A stretch of 64,000 bases of DNA from an uncultured Psychrobacter sp. (lineage in GTDB: Bacteria; Pseudomonadota; Gammaproteobacteria; Pseudomonadales; Moraxellaceae), in NCBI GenBank assembly GCA_947489525.1, contig CANLDW010000002.1:310001-374000 (forward strand), given 5' to 3'. This document shows positions 18,353-27,696 of this stretch, piece by piece. The translations under genes and the position numbers were made by a program. The notes beneath the pieces are model-generated. The model worked only from the letters and a program-made list of their open reading frames with translations, was not told where the DNA came from and ran no database searches. Each line of letters begins with the position of its first letter. Positions within the stretch are counted from its first letter, which is position 1.

Positions 18353-19261
18353 TTATTGACTGCCATGTGCTAGGGCATAGGCTTTGATTTGATAGCGCGT
18401 TTGCTGAGAAGTTTCAAAAAGACTTGGTTTGGCACTCTCAACTGCTATAGGGGCTAGCGCTTGGTGCAGTGTGCGGCCAAGGGCTTGTAGACTGGCTCCA
18501 GTGGTAGCGACATCATCGAACAATAATAAACGCTTAACAGGAGGCCGCGCGGCCATAACAAAAGCATCATCTAAGTTGCGTAAGCGCTCAGCACGGCTCA
18601 GACCTCGCTGACTTACCGTATTGTCAATGCGCTGGACGCCGCGCCATAGCGGTATTTGCCAGTGTTTAGAGAGTTGAGTGGATAAAATAGTTACCGGATC
18701 GAAGCCGCGTTTGACGAGACGTTGGTTGGTCGTTGGCATAGGGACGATGACGCTGTTGGTCGCGTGACAGCCGTGTGGTCGCGATAACTGACGTAGAGCG
18801 TGTACAAGCAGCGGTAGCTTAGTCATATCCTCAGAGTGCTTAAAGCTATGAATAGCTTGGCGCATAGGATAGTCGTAATACGTGGCGGCTTGGATAGGCA
18901 GTAGGGTATCGGTATGGATATCAATACTAAAGAGCTCAGGTTGCCATTCGATACTGTGGTGACAAGAGGAACATAGTAGACCACTTTGTAGGTAGCGGCT
19001 GAGTTTATGTATTTGTGATGCAGGCTGCATCGCTGGAGAGGGAGACGCAGGCGATGTTACAGAATCTGAGGCAAGCCACGCCTGCGGTCTACTAGGATAA
19101 AGGCGACATAGCTGACAGCGTACACTGAGGTACTCTGCCAGCCATAGTCCAAGCTGATAAGGCGCGATAAGCGGCGTCTTACGAGATAAGATAAATGCGC
19201 TCCTTTTAGAAGCCTTTCCAGTCGTTGAGTACGATACCCACACCGATAGCGGTGTTTTCAT
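18353..19261 (-). CDS. comF: ComF-family phosphoribosyltransferase-like competence protein
   Basis: A protein of about 300 residues. Cys pairs CQLC and CSSC form the N-terminal zinc ribbon. The C-terminal half is a type I phosphoribosyltransferase fold with the PRPP loop LLLFDDVATTGAS, and the conserved QRGLSRAERLRNL lies before it. ComF is needed for DNA uptake in transformable bacteria. The start is unclear: the frame runs back into pldA, and after the pldA stop (19206) there is no ATG, GTG or TTG before the conserved part, so the true start must overlap pldA. I list ATG 19261; ATGs at 19288 and 19321 are alternatives. Confidence 0.82.
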   Translation of the reverse strand: MKTPLSVWVSYSTTGKASKRSAFILSRKTPLIAPYQLGLWLAEYLSVRCQLCRLYPSRPQAWLASDSVTSPASPSPAMQPASQIHKLSRYLQSGLLCSSCHHSIEWQPELFSIDIHTDTLLPIQAATYYDYPMRQAIHSFKHSEDMTKLPLLVHALRQLSRPHGCHATNSVIVPMPTTNQRLVKRGFDPVTILSTQLSKHWQIPLWRGVQRIDNTVSQRGLSRAERLRNLDDAFVMAARPPVKRLLLFDDVATTGASLQALGRTLHQALAPIAVESAKPSLFETSQQTRYQIKAYALAHGSQ

Positions 19262-20594
19262 GATCGTAATCAATAATCGACTCGCCATAACCTTGGAATA
19301 GCTGTACGTATCCGTTGACATTATCCGTGAGTGGATAGACGTAATCGATTTGAGCGGCGCCTTTGTTTGAGCCTGGATTGTAGCGCAGCGTACCGCTTAT
19401 GCTTTGTTGATTGGGTAGATCGTATAAGAATTTTACGTCCCCGTAACCCATGTAGTCTTCAATATCTGGGTTGTCCTCGCTACTATCGCTCTCATTATTT
19501 ATGCGTGCCCAAACGCGCGGTACGATCGTCAGTTTGCCCCATTCAGCACCTGCCATCAGATACGCACGGTTCCATGAACGCGAGATAGGATCAGAGCGGC
19601 CGTTTGAGTGGTGAATAGCCCCTGCGCCAAGCATACGCAGACGTCCACCAAACGGTAGATTAGCGGTTACAGGCTGAGTTAAGAACAGCTCAGGCTGATA
19701 GTCCGTCCCGCGAAATGGTCTTGAGTTATCTTCGTTATAGACCTGCCAGTGCGCCTGCTGCGTGTACCCAAACCAGAGATCAGCGCTCGTATCGAACAGA
19801 TCTTCGGCAACTTTACTCTTGAGCGATAACTGGAACTTTAGCTCCGTATTACGTATATCGTTATTGCTGAACTCTTCGCCTGGCACATTAGGGTCGCTAG
19901 ACGTTGGATTGCGATTAGGATCAAAGCTATAAAACAGCGGCAAGATATAATTGGGTCGATACGGTCTGACCGTCCACGTCCCGCGCTCATTGTTTTGATC
20001 CAGATCGTAAGCCAGACTCAGTGGCGTGTACTTTTCGATATCCGCTTGTTGCACCCCAACATCTTTGAGTACCTCAGCTTCTCTTTTGGTCAGTCCTACG
20101 GTATCTAAGCGTTCGTTAGCAGCGGCGCGCTCTTCATTTGCTTCTCTCTCAATGCGACTGGCGACATTTTCATCAGCCAGTACGACTTGTGGATTACCTG
20201 ATATGGTCGTTTTAATCGTTTTGGCAAGATCAACAGGCTTTTTGGTTTCGACATAGCTTGGCGCTTCACCTTGTCTTGCGACTTTGTCAAAACACGCTAG
20301 GCGTGCTGCGCTTGTCTGAATCTCTTTACACTCAAGAAACAGCTCCGTCTGCCGTGCCATATCATCACTATCACGAGTCACTGGGCTTGTCGTTGGTGCT
20401 TCGTACTCTCCTACCGTCTCGCTAACGGGCAACTCGTTGTAGCGCTGTTCGCTCGCTGCTTGTGCCTGTAACGCAGTACAACCCAAAGCGATACTGATAG
20501 CAAGGTTCAAAGAGGTTTTGAATGAGGGACGCTGTTCATGACCACGCGGCTGAGATAATGCACGGCTATGCTGAGAGGGGGTATGGGCGAACAT
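19206..20594 (-). CDS. pldA: Outer membrane phospholipase A1 (OMPLA)
   Basis: A 462-residue outer membrane protein. The signal peptide ends in ALQAQA near residue 46. A polar region of about 130 residues follows (longer than in E. coli), including a CFDKVARQGEAPSY segment. The barrel then begins with repeated FxLSLKSKV-type strands. The catalytic signature HHSNGRSDPISRSWNR carries the His, Ser and Asn of the OMPLA active site, and the chain ends in strand-forming VGIVLNDWKGF with a C-terminal Phe. OMPLA hydrolyses phospholipids that reach the outer leaflet. Its 3' end overlaps the probable comF start. Confidence 0.92.
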   Translation of the reverse strand: MFAHTPSQHSRALSQPRGHEQRPSFKTSLNLAISIALGCTALQAQAASEQRYNELPVSETVGEYEAPTTSPVTRDSDDMARQTELFLECKEIQTSAARLACFDKVARQGEAPSYVETKKPVDLAKTIKTTISGNPQVVLADENVASRIEREANEERAAANERLDTVGLTKREAEVLKDVGVQQADIEKYTPLSLAYDLDQNNERGTWTVRPYRPNYILPLFYSFDPNRNPTSSDPNVPGEEFSNNDIRNTELKFQLSLKSKVAEDLFDTSADLWFGYTQQAHWQVYNEDNSRPFRGTDYQPELFLTQPVTANLPFGGRLRMLGAGAIHHSNGRSDPISRSWNRAYLMAGAEWGKLTIVPRVWARINNESDSSEDNPDIEDYMGYGDVKFLYDLPNQQSISGTLRYNPGSNKGAAQIDYVYPLTDNVNGYVQLFQGYGESIIDYDHENTAIGVGIVLNDWKGF

Positions 20595-20767
20595 AAAGGT
20601 CCTTTGTTTAACGAATACCAGTACTACTGAAATACTTAACAGTTAAGAATAATTTCAACAATAAATGTGGGGATTAAGAACATATAAACTATATATATTG
20701 TATGTTTATTGTCATGGAATAACAATCATTATACTATAGGGTATAAAGAATTAGCATATTAAAGTTT

Positions 20768-20838
20768 AGTATAAGAAAAACCTAATATAAGAAAAACTTG
20801 GTATAAGAAAAACCCAGTATAAGAAAAAAAGCCAGTAT
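20768..20838. repeat. Four imperfect copies of a 16-17 base tandem repeat
   Basis: The unit TATAAGAAAAACCCAG occurs four times in a row with small changes between pldA and dsbD. Around it (20595-20977) the DNA is very AT-rich, with a second short duplication of AGGTATAATT near 20865-20895. No gene is visible. The dsbD mRNA would run into this region; no clear terminator hairpin was found. Confidence 0.75.
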
Positions 20839-20977
20839 CTGTTGAAGAAAACTGACTTAAAAAGGGTAGGTATAATTAAGGGATAGGTATAATTTTAATT
20901 ATAGTTAGAGTCAAATGTAGCTATATAAGCCAAGAGTAATCATAGCATCAGCCCTAACACATGATTCTACAAAAGGA

Positions 20978-23179
20978 CTAATTATTCAGTGCCGTTAGGG
21001 TTTGTTCAAACTCTTGACGACCGATCTCCCCTACTTGCTTATTTACCAATTGACCATCTATATAGTACAGCAGTGTTGGCGGTCCAAACAGCTGATAGCG
21101 CGCCAATATCGCCTTTGAATCCTCAGTGGTATCGGTAATATCAAGCCTAACCAACTGCCAATCCTGCATTTGGGGCGGACGATTATAAAATAAGTTTTTA
21201 TCCATAATCCGGCATTCCACGCACCAATCCGCCGTCAGATCCACTACTACTTTTGGCGTGGTCGCTGTAATCGCATCCAGCTCAGCCAAGGTTGTGATGT
21301 GCTTGTCTGAAGTTTGATTTGACGGAATCACTGATCCGCTAGAGAGGTTATGCGTTTGCGCTAAGCTTGGCGCGTTCACTGAGGCGAGCGGGTGCATACT
21401 ATCATCGTTCCCCAAAGCGGCGCCCACAATGAGTACGGTAGCCCAAATACCAGCGACTAAACTGACTGCTCGAATAAGCATCCGACCACGCCCAAGCCAG
21501 CCCCATGCCCATGTAGCAACGACCATAAACCATAGTGCCCACACCAGTAGCATCACAGGTGAAATAAACACGCGCTCAAGCAGCAATAAGGCGACGGCAA
21601 ATAGCAATAAAGCAAAGCCTTGTTTAATCCAGTTCATCCACGCGCCTGCCTTTGGCATAATGCTTCCTTGGGTCGCGCCAATGACGATCAGCGGTACTGA
21701 TAGACCAAAACCCAGCATAAACAAAGCGGCAAAACCAAGTGCTGGACTACCGATCGTGGAGACCGCAAGCAGCGCACCAAATAAAGGCGCGGATACGCAA
21801 GGCGAGACGACGAGCGCTGATAAGAACCCGACAAGCAAACTACCACCTGCACTACCAAGCTTGCTGTCACCTGCCTGACTCAGACCTTGTATCTGACTTG
21901 AGAGTGCGCGCGGTAATCGAATACTATAAACACCAAGCATGTACAGCGCTAATAGGACAAACACAATAGCAAAGCTAATAAGTATTACTGGATTTTGTAG
22001 CCAACCAATAATACCTAACGATTCTCCAAACACCGCGATGACTGCACCTAGTATGCCATAAGCCGTAGCGACTCCTATCGCGTAACTGGTCGTCAAAATG
22101 ACGCTCTTCTTAACCGTTGGGTTCTTTTGCCGGGCGATAATATTAGCGACAATAGGTAACATCGGTAGCACACAAGGCGTAAAGGCTAATCCAAGCCCTG
22201 CTAAAAACAGCAATAGCAGCGCAAGCCCGGGATGCGAGGCAAGACCGAAAGGATCGCTGTTCTCTAGACCGTTAAACGCAGCACGGTTATCGATAGAGTT
22301 ACTGCTGGTTACTTCTTTATCGCTAATACGGTTATCGCTGATACTGCCATTACTAATACTATCAGTACTGCCGTCCGTATTGCCGCCGATAACGCTACTG
22401 TCCGCGCCTAATAGCGTATTAGTCGCCATCCGACTCTCTAAGGCGCTGCTATCAAAATCGTCATAATCGATGACTGCATCAGCATCACTAGATATGGGCG
22501 CTGATACGGCAAGCGGAGGCGTCATGCTGTTTTGCTCAGCCGCATTGCGATCATTGGCTACCGTCCCTAGAGCCGACTGAGGTGTAGCGGCGATAGTCAC
22601 TGTGGTTTTGATCTTTTCGGGTGGATAGCATAAACCTGCTTTGGCACAGCCTTGCCAGCCGATAGTCAGCGCGGCATTGTCAATACGCTTACCACTATCG
22701 CTCGTCAGCAGCGTCGTCGCTACCATGTTGGCTTGATCAAATACGGGGACTTGACCAAAAGTCGGATCGTCTATCGAGACCGGAGACTGGCTAAAGCGAA
22801 AAGGCGCGGCGGTGACGCCTGTAGGTACGCTCACTGTCAGCTGGTCTTTATAGACGTAGTGCCCAGGGGTAATATCGAAGTTAACTGCTAAGCGCGTTCC
22901 TGTCTCTACAGCGGTAGTGCGACTACTCACGTCAAACGCCTCAGTCACGGGTAAGAACTTCGCAGGCGCAGCACTCTTACTTCCAAACAAATCACTAAGA
23001 CTCGCCGCTTGCGCTGTCGGTGATGTCACTGAGGTCAGCGCCACACCAGAAACAGCAAGACCAGAGAGCATCAGTCCAGTCGTAAGCGCGCGCTTAAATG
23101 GCATCCACTTTGCGCCGCCTAATGCGCTATGCTGCATCGCCGCTGGTAAGGGAGTGGTCGTTGGCGTCTGCTGCGACAT
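20978..23179 (-). CDS. dsbD: Thiol:disulfide interchange protein DsbD
   Basis: A 733-residue inner membrane protein that passes electrons from cytoplasmic thioredoxin to periplasmic DsbC and cytochrome c maturation proteins. Order: an N-terminal hydrophobic segment (signal/anchor, about residues 30-58), the periplasmic alpha domain with the Cys pair in GCAKAGLCYPP, a long Ser/Asp-rich spacer (about residues 215-310), eight membrane helices with redox Cys in FTPCVLPMLP and VVSPCVSAPL, and a C-terminal thioredoxin-like gamma domain with WCVEC. The spacer is unusually long and polar. All redox cysteines are present. The gene stands alone on the minus strand. Confidence 0.95.
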   Translation of the reverse strand: MSQQTPTTTPLPAAMQHSALGGAKWMPFKRALTTGLMLSGLAVSGVALTSVTSPTAQAASLSDLFGSKSAAPAKFLPVTEAFDVSSRTTAVETGTRLAVNFDITPGHYVYKDQLTVSVPTGVTAAPFRFSQSPVSIDDPTFGQVPVFDQANMVATTLLTSDSGKRIDNAALTIGWQGCAKAGLCYPPEKIKTTVTIAATPQSALGTVANDRNAAEQNSMTPPLAVSAPISSDADAVIDYDDFDSSALESRMATNTLLGADSSVIGGNTDGSTDSISNGSISDNRISDKEVTSSNSIDNRAAFNGLENSDPFGLASHPGLALLLLFLAGLGLAFTPCVLPMLPIVANIIARQKNPTVKKSVILTTSYAIGVATAYGILGAVIAVFGESLGIIGWLQNPVILISFAIVFVLLALYMLGVYSIRLPRALSSQIQGLSQAGDSKLGSAGGSLLVGFLSALVVSPCVSAPLFGALLAVSTIGSPALGFAALFMLGFGLSVPLIVIGATQGSIMPKAGAWMNWIKQGFALLLFAVALLLLERVFISPVMLLVWALWFMVVATWAWGWLGRGRMLIRAVSLVAGIWATVLIVGAALGNDDSMHPLASVNAPSLAQTHNLSSGSVIPSNQTSDKHITTLAELDAITATTPKVVVDLTADWCVECRIMDKNLFYNRPPQMQDWQLVRLDITDTTEDSKAILARYQLFGPPTLLYYIDGQLVNKQVGEIGRQEFEQTLTALNN

Positions 23180-23284
23180 GGAAGATTACCTTTATGGACA
23201 CTATTATTTAGCAATGTTGACTTTAGTTTTAATCTTTATAGACTTACTATAAAGGATTTGCTGTAAAAGACTCGCCATAAAAAT

Positions 23285-23312
23285 ATCAACCAATAACCGC
23301 TTACTGGTTGAT
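23285..23312 (-). terminator. Possible weak terminator after gspG
   Basis: An 8-bp perfect stem (ATCAACCA with TGGTTGAT, 12-base loop), followed on the minus strand by ATTTTTAT. The short T-run makes this only a candidate. Confidence 0.35.
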
Positions 23313-23361
23313 AATTTATGTTTAGCTGATTTTAAGATAAAAATTCATTTAAGCCTTATGC

Positions 23362-23904
23362 TTACTGCTGGGCATAGATATCAGCGTTTTGCCCTTCGCC
23401 GCCTTGTTGTCCATCAGCCCCTAAGGAGAATAGATCATAGGGACGACCCTCAGCACCTGGCGCGACATATTGCATCTCGTTCTCCCAGCCATCAGTGGGA
23501 TAGCCGCCTTTGATATAGCCGCCCTCAGGGTAGTTCTTGGCATCGGCAGGCGGTGTAATTAGCGCATCGAGTCCCTGAGCTGTGGTCGGATAGCGCGAAT
23601 TGTCTACTTTGTACATATCAAGGGCGTTGGACACGGTCGCTAGTGCCGTTTCAGTCGTTTTGATGCGTGCTTTATCGCTTTGTCCAACCACTTTAGGTAC
23701 TACTAAGCCTGCTAGGATAGCCAAAATTACAATCACAACCATGATCTCAATCAAGGTAAATCCTGATTGGTTACGGCTTAGGGGTGTATAACCTTGGGAC
23801 TTGTTTTTAGTCATGGCTGGTTGAGATTGTGGTATGGGGTGGCTGATCGTTGGCGGCATTAGGTTTTGGGGAGAATCAATCATAGTCATCGCTTTTATCA
23901 TCAA
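23362..23904 (-). CDS. gspG: Type II secretion major pseudopilin GspG
   Basis: A 180-residue pseudopilin. After an N-terminal extension comes the processing site QSG/FTLIEIMVVIVILAILAGLVVP. The GspG core follows: DKARIKTTETALATVSNALDMYKVDN, then YPTTAQGLDAL and a C-terminal calcium-loop region (DLFSLGADGQQGG). GspG builds the periplasmic pseudopilus of the T2SS. The leader before the cleavage site would be about 47 residues from the first ATG, longer than usual; an internal ATG at 23814 gives a more normal leader, so the start is uncertain. gspF is 320 bases upstream on the same strand. Confidence 0.92.
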   Translation of the reverse strand: MMIKAMTMIDSPQNLMPPTISHPIPQSQPAMTKNKSQGYTPLSRNQSGFTLIEIMVVIVILAILAGLVVPKVVGQSDKARIKTTETALATVSNALDMYKVDNSRYPTTAQGLDALITPPADAKNYPEGGYIKGGYPTDGWENEMQYVAPGAEGRPYDLFSLGADGQQGGEGQNADIYAQQ

Positions 23905-24224
23905 CAGTGGATATCAGTTATCAGTGGTCTATATTTTAAGCTATAGTTTTAGGCTTTAAAAATAAGATTTAAAGCAAGGTAAGATTTAGAGACAATCAGA
24001 TGTTTATCACTATAGACGATGATTTTAGTTTTATCTACTCCTGTCAGTATATTTTAGCGGCGGTTATTCTGGCTGGTTATTGTAGGCTAAGGTGAGCATA
24101 AGCTTTGTTCAGTTTACTGGATTTATAAGTATGCAAGCTCAACAATAAAAAACAGCAATGTAAGTATTATGTAAGCTCAGAGAGCATATAGTAGGTTTTA
24201 GCACCAATGGGATAAGGTAGGTCT
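23905..24224. other. Intergenic region between gspF and gspG
   Basis: These 320 bases contain no gene, repeat or clear hairpin that I can support. Its length suggests that gspG has its own promoter instead of being strictly co-transcribed with gspF. Confidence 0.4.
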
Positions 24225-25427
24225 TTAACCCGCCAAGTCGTTCATATTGACGATAGGTAGCATAACTGCCATAACAATAATCATGACAACGACGCCCATA
24301 AAGACAAGCATTAAGGGTTCAAGCAAGGATAGTAAAGTGCTGATAAAGTTTGTCGCTTCAGCCTCTTGCATATTAGCAGCGCGGCTAAGCATGTTTTCAA
24401 GCTCGCCTGAGTTCTCCCCGCTTTTGATCATCTGTACCATCATTGGCGGAAAGTACGCTGAGCGCTCAAGCTGACTCGATAGGCTGGCGCCCTCGGTCAC
24501 GCGGTCGGCGGCGCTAACGATAGTTTGTTTGATATGTAAGTTAGTCGTTACCGCAGCCCCAATGTGCAGCGCTTCAATCAGCGGTACGCCTGAGCGCACG
24601 AGTATCGCTAATGTACTGGCAAAACGCGCCGCATTTAGACCCTTTGATAGCCGCGCCAGTACAGGTAGTTTAAGTACAGCACTATCGATAGCCAGCTTAC
24701 CCGTCTGAGTATTGGCAAAGCGATAAGCCAAAAGCGCCGCGCCTGCTAAGACTAATAGCATGAGCCACCACCACTGAGTAACGAGGTTAGACAGACCCAG
24801 CACCACTTGCGTGATCCAAGGTAGTGCTTGCTCTGATTGCTCAAACACTTTGACAATCTTGGGCACGACAAAGCTCATAAGACCCATGATAATGCCGACT
24901 GCCATCACCATAAGGACGATGGGATACACCATGGCGCCTTGGATCTTTTTTTGGAGGGCAAAACGGTTTTCGGTATAGTCCGCCAACTGGTTGAGTATAA
25001 GATCGAGATGACCTGACTTCTCGCCTGCGGCGATGGTGGCGACGTATAACGGCGGAAAGCTCGCTGCTTGCTGTAGTGCACGCGCCAAACTCAAACCCTC
25101 TAACACGTGCGCACGCACAGCGAGCATCAAAGATTTGATATGGGTCTTTGGCGACTGCTTGGCGACAGCGGCAAGGGTTTCCTCAAGTGGAATACCAGCC
25201 GCTAATAGTACGGATAGCTGACGGGTCAGTAAAGCCAGCTCGTATGCTGATGGGTTCTTAAAGCGACTTTTGTGACGGTTTTGGCGATCGCTTACGGCAT
25301 TGATCTCCATGGGTGTCCACTGCTTATCACGTAAAAGCTGGCGCACTTGACGTGCCGAGTCGCCTTCCAGCAGCCCCTTTTGGATGCCGCCTTGATCATC
25401 AAGCGCTTTGTAGTGATAAGCTGGCAT
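24225..25427 (-). CDS. gspF: Type II secretion inner-membrane platform protein GspF
   Basis: A 400-residue protein starting MPAYHYKALDDQGGIQKG, the typical GspF N-terminus with the following GDSARQVRQLLRDK. Two T2SSF domains (about residues 65-190 and 270-390) carry the Gly/Glu-rich motifs AGIPLEETLAAVA and SGVPLIEALHIGA, and there are three hydrophobic segments. It anchors the GspE ATPase and the pseudopilus platform. The N-terminus favours GspF over the pilus homologue PilC. The next gene upstream on the same strand (25458-26474) is only 30 bases away. Confidence 0.93.
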   Translation of the reverse strand: MPAYHYKALDDQGGIQKGLLEGDSARQVRQLLRDKQWTPMEINAVSDRQNRHKSRFKNPSAYELALLTRQLSVLLAAGIPLEETLAAVAKQSPKTHIKSLMLAVRAHVLEGLSLARALQQAASFPPLYVATIAAGEKSGHLDLILNQLADYTENRFALQKKIQGAMVYPIVLMVMAVGIIMGLMSFVVPKIVKVFEQSEQALPWITQVVLGLSNLVTQWWWLMLLVLAGAALLAYRFANTQTGKLAIDSAVLKLPVLARLSKGLNAARFASTLAILVRSGVPLIEALHIGAAVTTNLHIKQTIVSAADRVTEGASLSSQLERSAYFPPMMVQMIKSGENSGELENMLSRAANMQEAEATNFISTLLSLLEPLMLVFMGVVVMIIVMAVMLPIVNMNDLAG

Positions 25428-25457
25428 AGCACGTCCTAAAGTAACTAAAGAGTGGGC

Positions 25458-26474
25458 TTATAGTAGCGGCGTAGGATCATCGCTATCTGGCATCATACCT
25501 TGCAGCAACAAGACATCCAAGTGCTGCTGCTGTAGTTTTTTATCAAAATCATTGACCTCAGCGATTAGCATCTTCTCAATACGTTTATCGCTAGCATAGA
25601 CGCTCAACCGCGCGCAAGCAACTGCGAGCTGATAGATACGCTTTTTGCAGTAGCCGTCGAGGCTTTGTAGCAATCTGACCATGTGCGGGGTCTCAAGACT
25701 GGCGTAGTCAAAGCCGGTTACGACCTGTGCACCAAGCGCCGTCACGCTATAGCTAATAGAGAGATGAGCGCAAAAGTAACAGCTAAATAAGTAGCCCACG
25801 ACATGCCCGATGTAGTAGCCGCGATCATAAGTGAAACTACTGACGCCAAAATGACCGAGCACGTAGCTATTGAGACTGGCTTGATCTAATAACGGCTTAT
25901 CAAATTTGAGCTTACCTACTGTTGGCAAGCACAGGGGGTTACGACCATCTTGCACAGTAATCTGCCAGCCCGCTGGCTGCTGGGCGGGCATGTGACGTAC
26001 GATATCTGCGATGATGTCATCAACGATATGCAGCTGCTGCCACAAACGGTCTATATCCTCAGTATCGAGTAGACCGCGTTTATCAAGCTGCTGAGCGAGC
26101 ATGGAGTTTTGATACTCTACAAACTGAGCTTTTAGCGTTTGCACTAAATAGGTAGGCCGCGTACTACTAGTTGCTAGATACAGCAGACGCGTACGTTCGT
26201 ACTGCGCGCGATACAGCGCTAAGCGTTGGGCGGCGACATCAGTCTTATTGTCATTAGTGTCTGTGTTTTCAAAGTCTACCTCAGTACCTGAGCTCGCTGT
26301 AGTCGATAGATGAGCAGTAGTAGGCAAAGTAAATAGTGCCAGCAAATCCGCTTTAGTAGGCGCTGTAGCCGTACTAAATGATGTGGACGATGAATGTTGC
26401 TTGTCAGAATTTGCAGTGTCATTTGCGGTAAGCTTATGTTCAGGCTTCGCTCTATGTTGAGTAGGTTGAGTCAT
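25458..26474 (-). CDS. Unrecognised protein upstream of gspF
   Basis: A 338-residue protein I cannot assign. The first 80 residues are Ser/Thr/Asp-rich and probably disordered. The rest is mostly helical with a Cys/Tyr/Phe-rich central segment (VVGYLFSCYFCAHLSISYSV) and an Arg-Tyr-rich helix (LALYRAQYERTRLLYLATS). There is no signal peptide or clear membrane anchor. It ends 30 bases before gspF on the same strand, so co-transcription is likely, but no known T2SS component fits. Codon use looks like that of the neighbours and the long uninterrupted frame supports a real gene. Confidence 0.6.
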   Translation of the reverse strand: MTQPTQHRAKPEHKLTANDTANSDKQHSSSTSFSTATAPTKADLLALFTLPTTAHLSTTASSGTEVDFENTDTNDNKTDVAAQRLALYRAQYERTRLLYLATSSTRPTYLVQTLKAQFVEYQNSMLAQQLDKRGLLDTEDIDRLWQQLHIVDDIIADIVRHMPAQQPAGWQITVQDGRNPLCLPTVGKLKFDKPLLDQASLNSYVLGHFGVSSFTYDRGYYIGHVVGYLFSCYFCAHLSISYSVTALGAQVVTGFDYASLETPHMVRLLQSLDGYCKKRIYQLAVACARLSVYASDKRIEKMLIAEVNDFDKKLQQQHLDVLLLQGMMPDSDDPTPLL

Positions 26475-26633
26475 AACGCACCATCAGCACTAACGTCGTT
26501 AGCGCTTTGTAGAGAAATAAAAAAAAGTACTTTGCTCAGACCCACTATAGTACCGCAAGCAGAGGTACTTGTCAGCTGCAAGCGCGGCGGGCGCGTTTAA
26601 AAAGCGAGGTTTTAAACATTAAAGACATGACAT

Positions 26634-26663
26634 CAAAAAAACGCTTAGGGGATGACCTAAGCG
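26634..26663 (-). terminator. Intrinsic terminator downstream of AraC-family gene
   Basis: CGCTTAGG and CCTAAGCG form a perfect 8-bp stem around a 6-base loop, followed on the minus strand by seven T. It would end transcripts leaving the AraC-family gene after crossing the 8-bp repeats. Confidence 0.8.
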
Positions 26664-26673
26664 CTCTTTGACA

Positions 26674-26720
26674 TAAGTAACTAAGTAACTAAGTAACTAA
26701 GTAACTAAGTAACTAAGTAA
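26674..26720. repeat. Tandem 8-bp repeat (TAAGTAAC), nearly six copies
   Basis: Five perfect copies and a sixth seven-base copy of TAAGTAAC lie between the AraC-family stop codon and its terminator. The array is untranslated and is a candidate variable-number locus. Confidence 0.9.
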
Positions 26721-26733
26721 AACTTAAGCAAAC

Positions 26734-27696
26734 CTATAGCTTTGAAGATGCAGTATCAACGTAAGGACTGGTGTTTTTTTGATACTGCTGGCGATACGCT
26801 TTAGGTGATACGCCATAAACGCGTTTAAACGCTTGACTAAAGGTCGAATCTGAGGCGTAGCCGACAATCTCACTAATACGACTGATACTGTTTTGCTGCA
26901 AGCGCAAATAACGCGCCGCCAAGCGTAAACGGTAATCAATTAGATAGGTCAGCGGCGGCATACTCACCACATCTTTAAAGCGCTGAGCAAAGCTTGAGCG
27001 CGACATCCCGGCGACCTCAGCGAGCTGATTAATGGTCCAGTTTTTTTCAGGAGCATTATGCATAGCGACGAGCGCTTTGGTCAAAAACGGATCTTTTATT
27101 GCTTTGAGCCAGCTGTCGGTCGCTTCAGGTAGACTCTCAATATAGACGCGTAAGCACTCAACCATCATGATACTTGCCCAATGATTGATTACCGCCGTTC
27201 TGCCCATACGCTCATGCGCAGACTCCAACGTGAGCAGTTTGACCTCGACATCAATCACACCAAAACGAGCATCGGAGTCAGTATTAAGCTCAGGTAAGAT
27301 GGATGGCAATACCGATAACAACGGACGCAGCATCTCCTTATCATATTGACACTTGATAAGGATTAAAGACGCGTTAGGGTCACCGTTAGCGCGCAAATCA
27401 ATCGTCTGCTCGTAGCTGTTAGAAAGAAGGTCTTCTAAAGGCTGCGCATCCTCCTTATGATAGCCTTGTGCATGTATGACATGCTGATGGGCATTAGAGA
27501 GCATAATGACATCGCCCATCTGCGCTTCACGTCTGTCATGACCTACATCGATAGTAAAACTGCCAGATAGTACTAAATAAAAGAAAATCGTATCTTTTTT
27601 AGTTATTGAATAAGACCAATTACCAGCGCCATTAATGCGATAGTATTTTGTTTCATATAAATTTACGTTTTGTAGCAACACACTGAGTGCGTCCAT
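26734..27696 (-). CDS. AraC-family transcriptional regulator
   Basis: A 320-residue regulator. Residues 1-195 form a cupin-type effector domain of the AraC_binding/cupin_6 kind (GSFTIDVGHDRREAQMGDVIMLSNAHQHVI). Residues 205-305 carry the double helix-turn-helix DNA-binding domain, with the first recognition unit in INQLAEVAGMSRSSFAQRFK and the conserved second unit ISEIVGYASDSTFSQAFKRVYGVSPKAYR. Domain order is that of regulators of catabolic or oxidative-stress genes. The effector cannot be read from sequence and no obvious target gene is adjacent. Confidence 0.9.
   Translation of the reverse strand: MDALSVLLQNVNLYETKYYRINGAGNWSYSITKKDTIFFYLVLSGSFTIDVGHDRREAQMGDVIMLSNAHQHVIHAQGYHKEDAQPLEDLLSNSYEQTIDLRANGDPNASLILIKCQYDKEMLRPLLSVLPSILPELNTDSDARFGVIDVEVKLLTLESAHERMGRTAVINHWASIMMVECLRVYIESLPEATDSWLKAIKDPFLTKALVAMHNAPEKNWTINQLAEVAGMSRSSFAQRFKDVVSMPPLTYLIDYRLRLAARYLRLQQNSISRISEIVGYASDSTFSQAFKRVYGVSPKAYRQQYQKNTSPYVDTASSKL

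Noticed and set aside
26674..26720. Regular direct repeats as a possible CRISPR array
   Set aside because: Units are 8 bases and contiguous with no spacers, so this is a simple tandem repeat.
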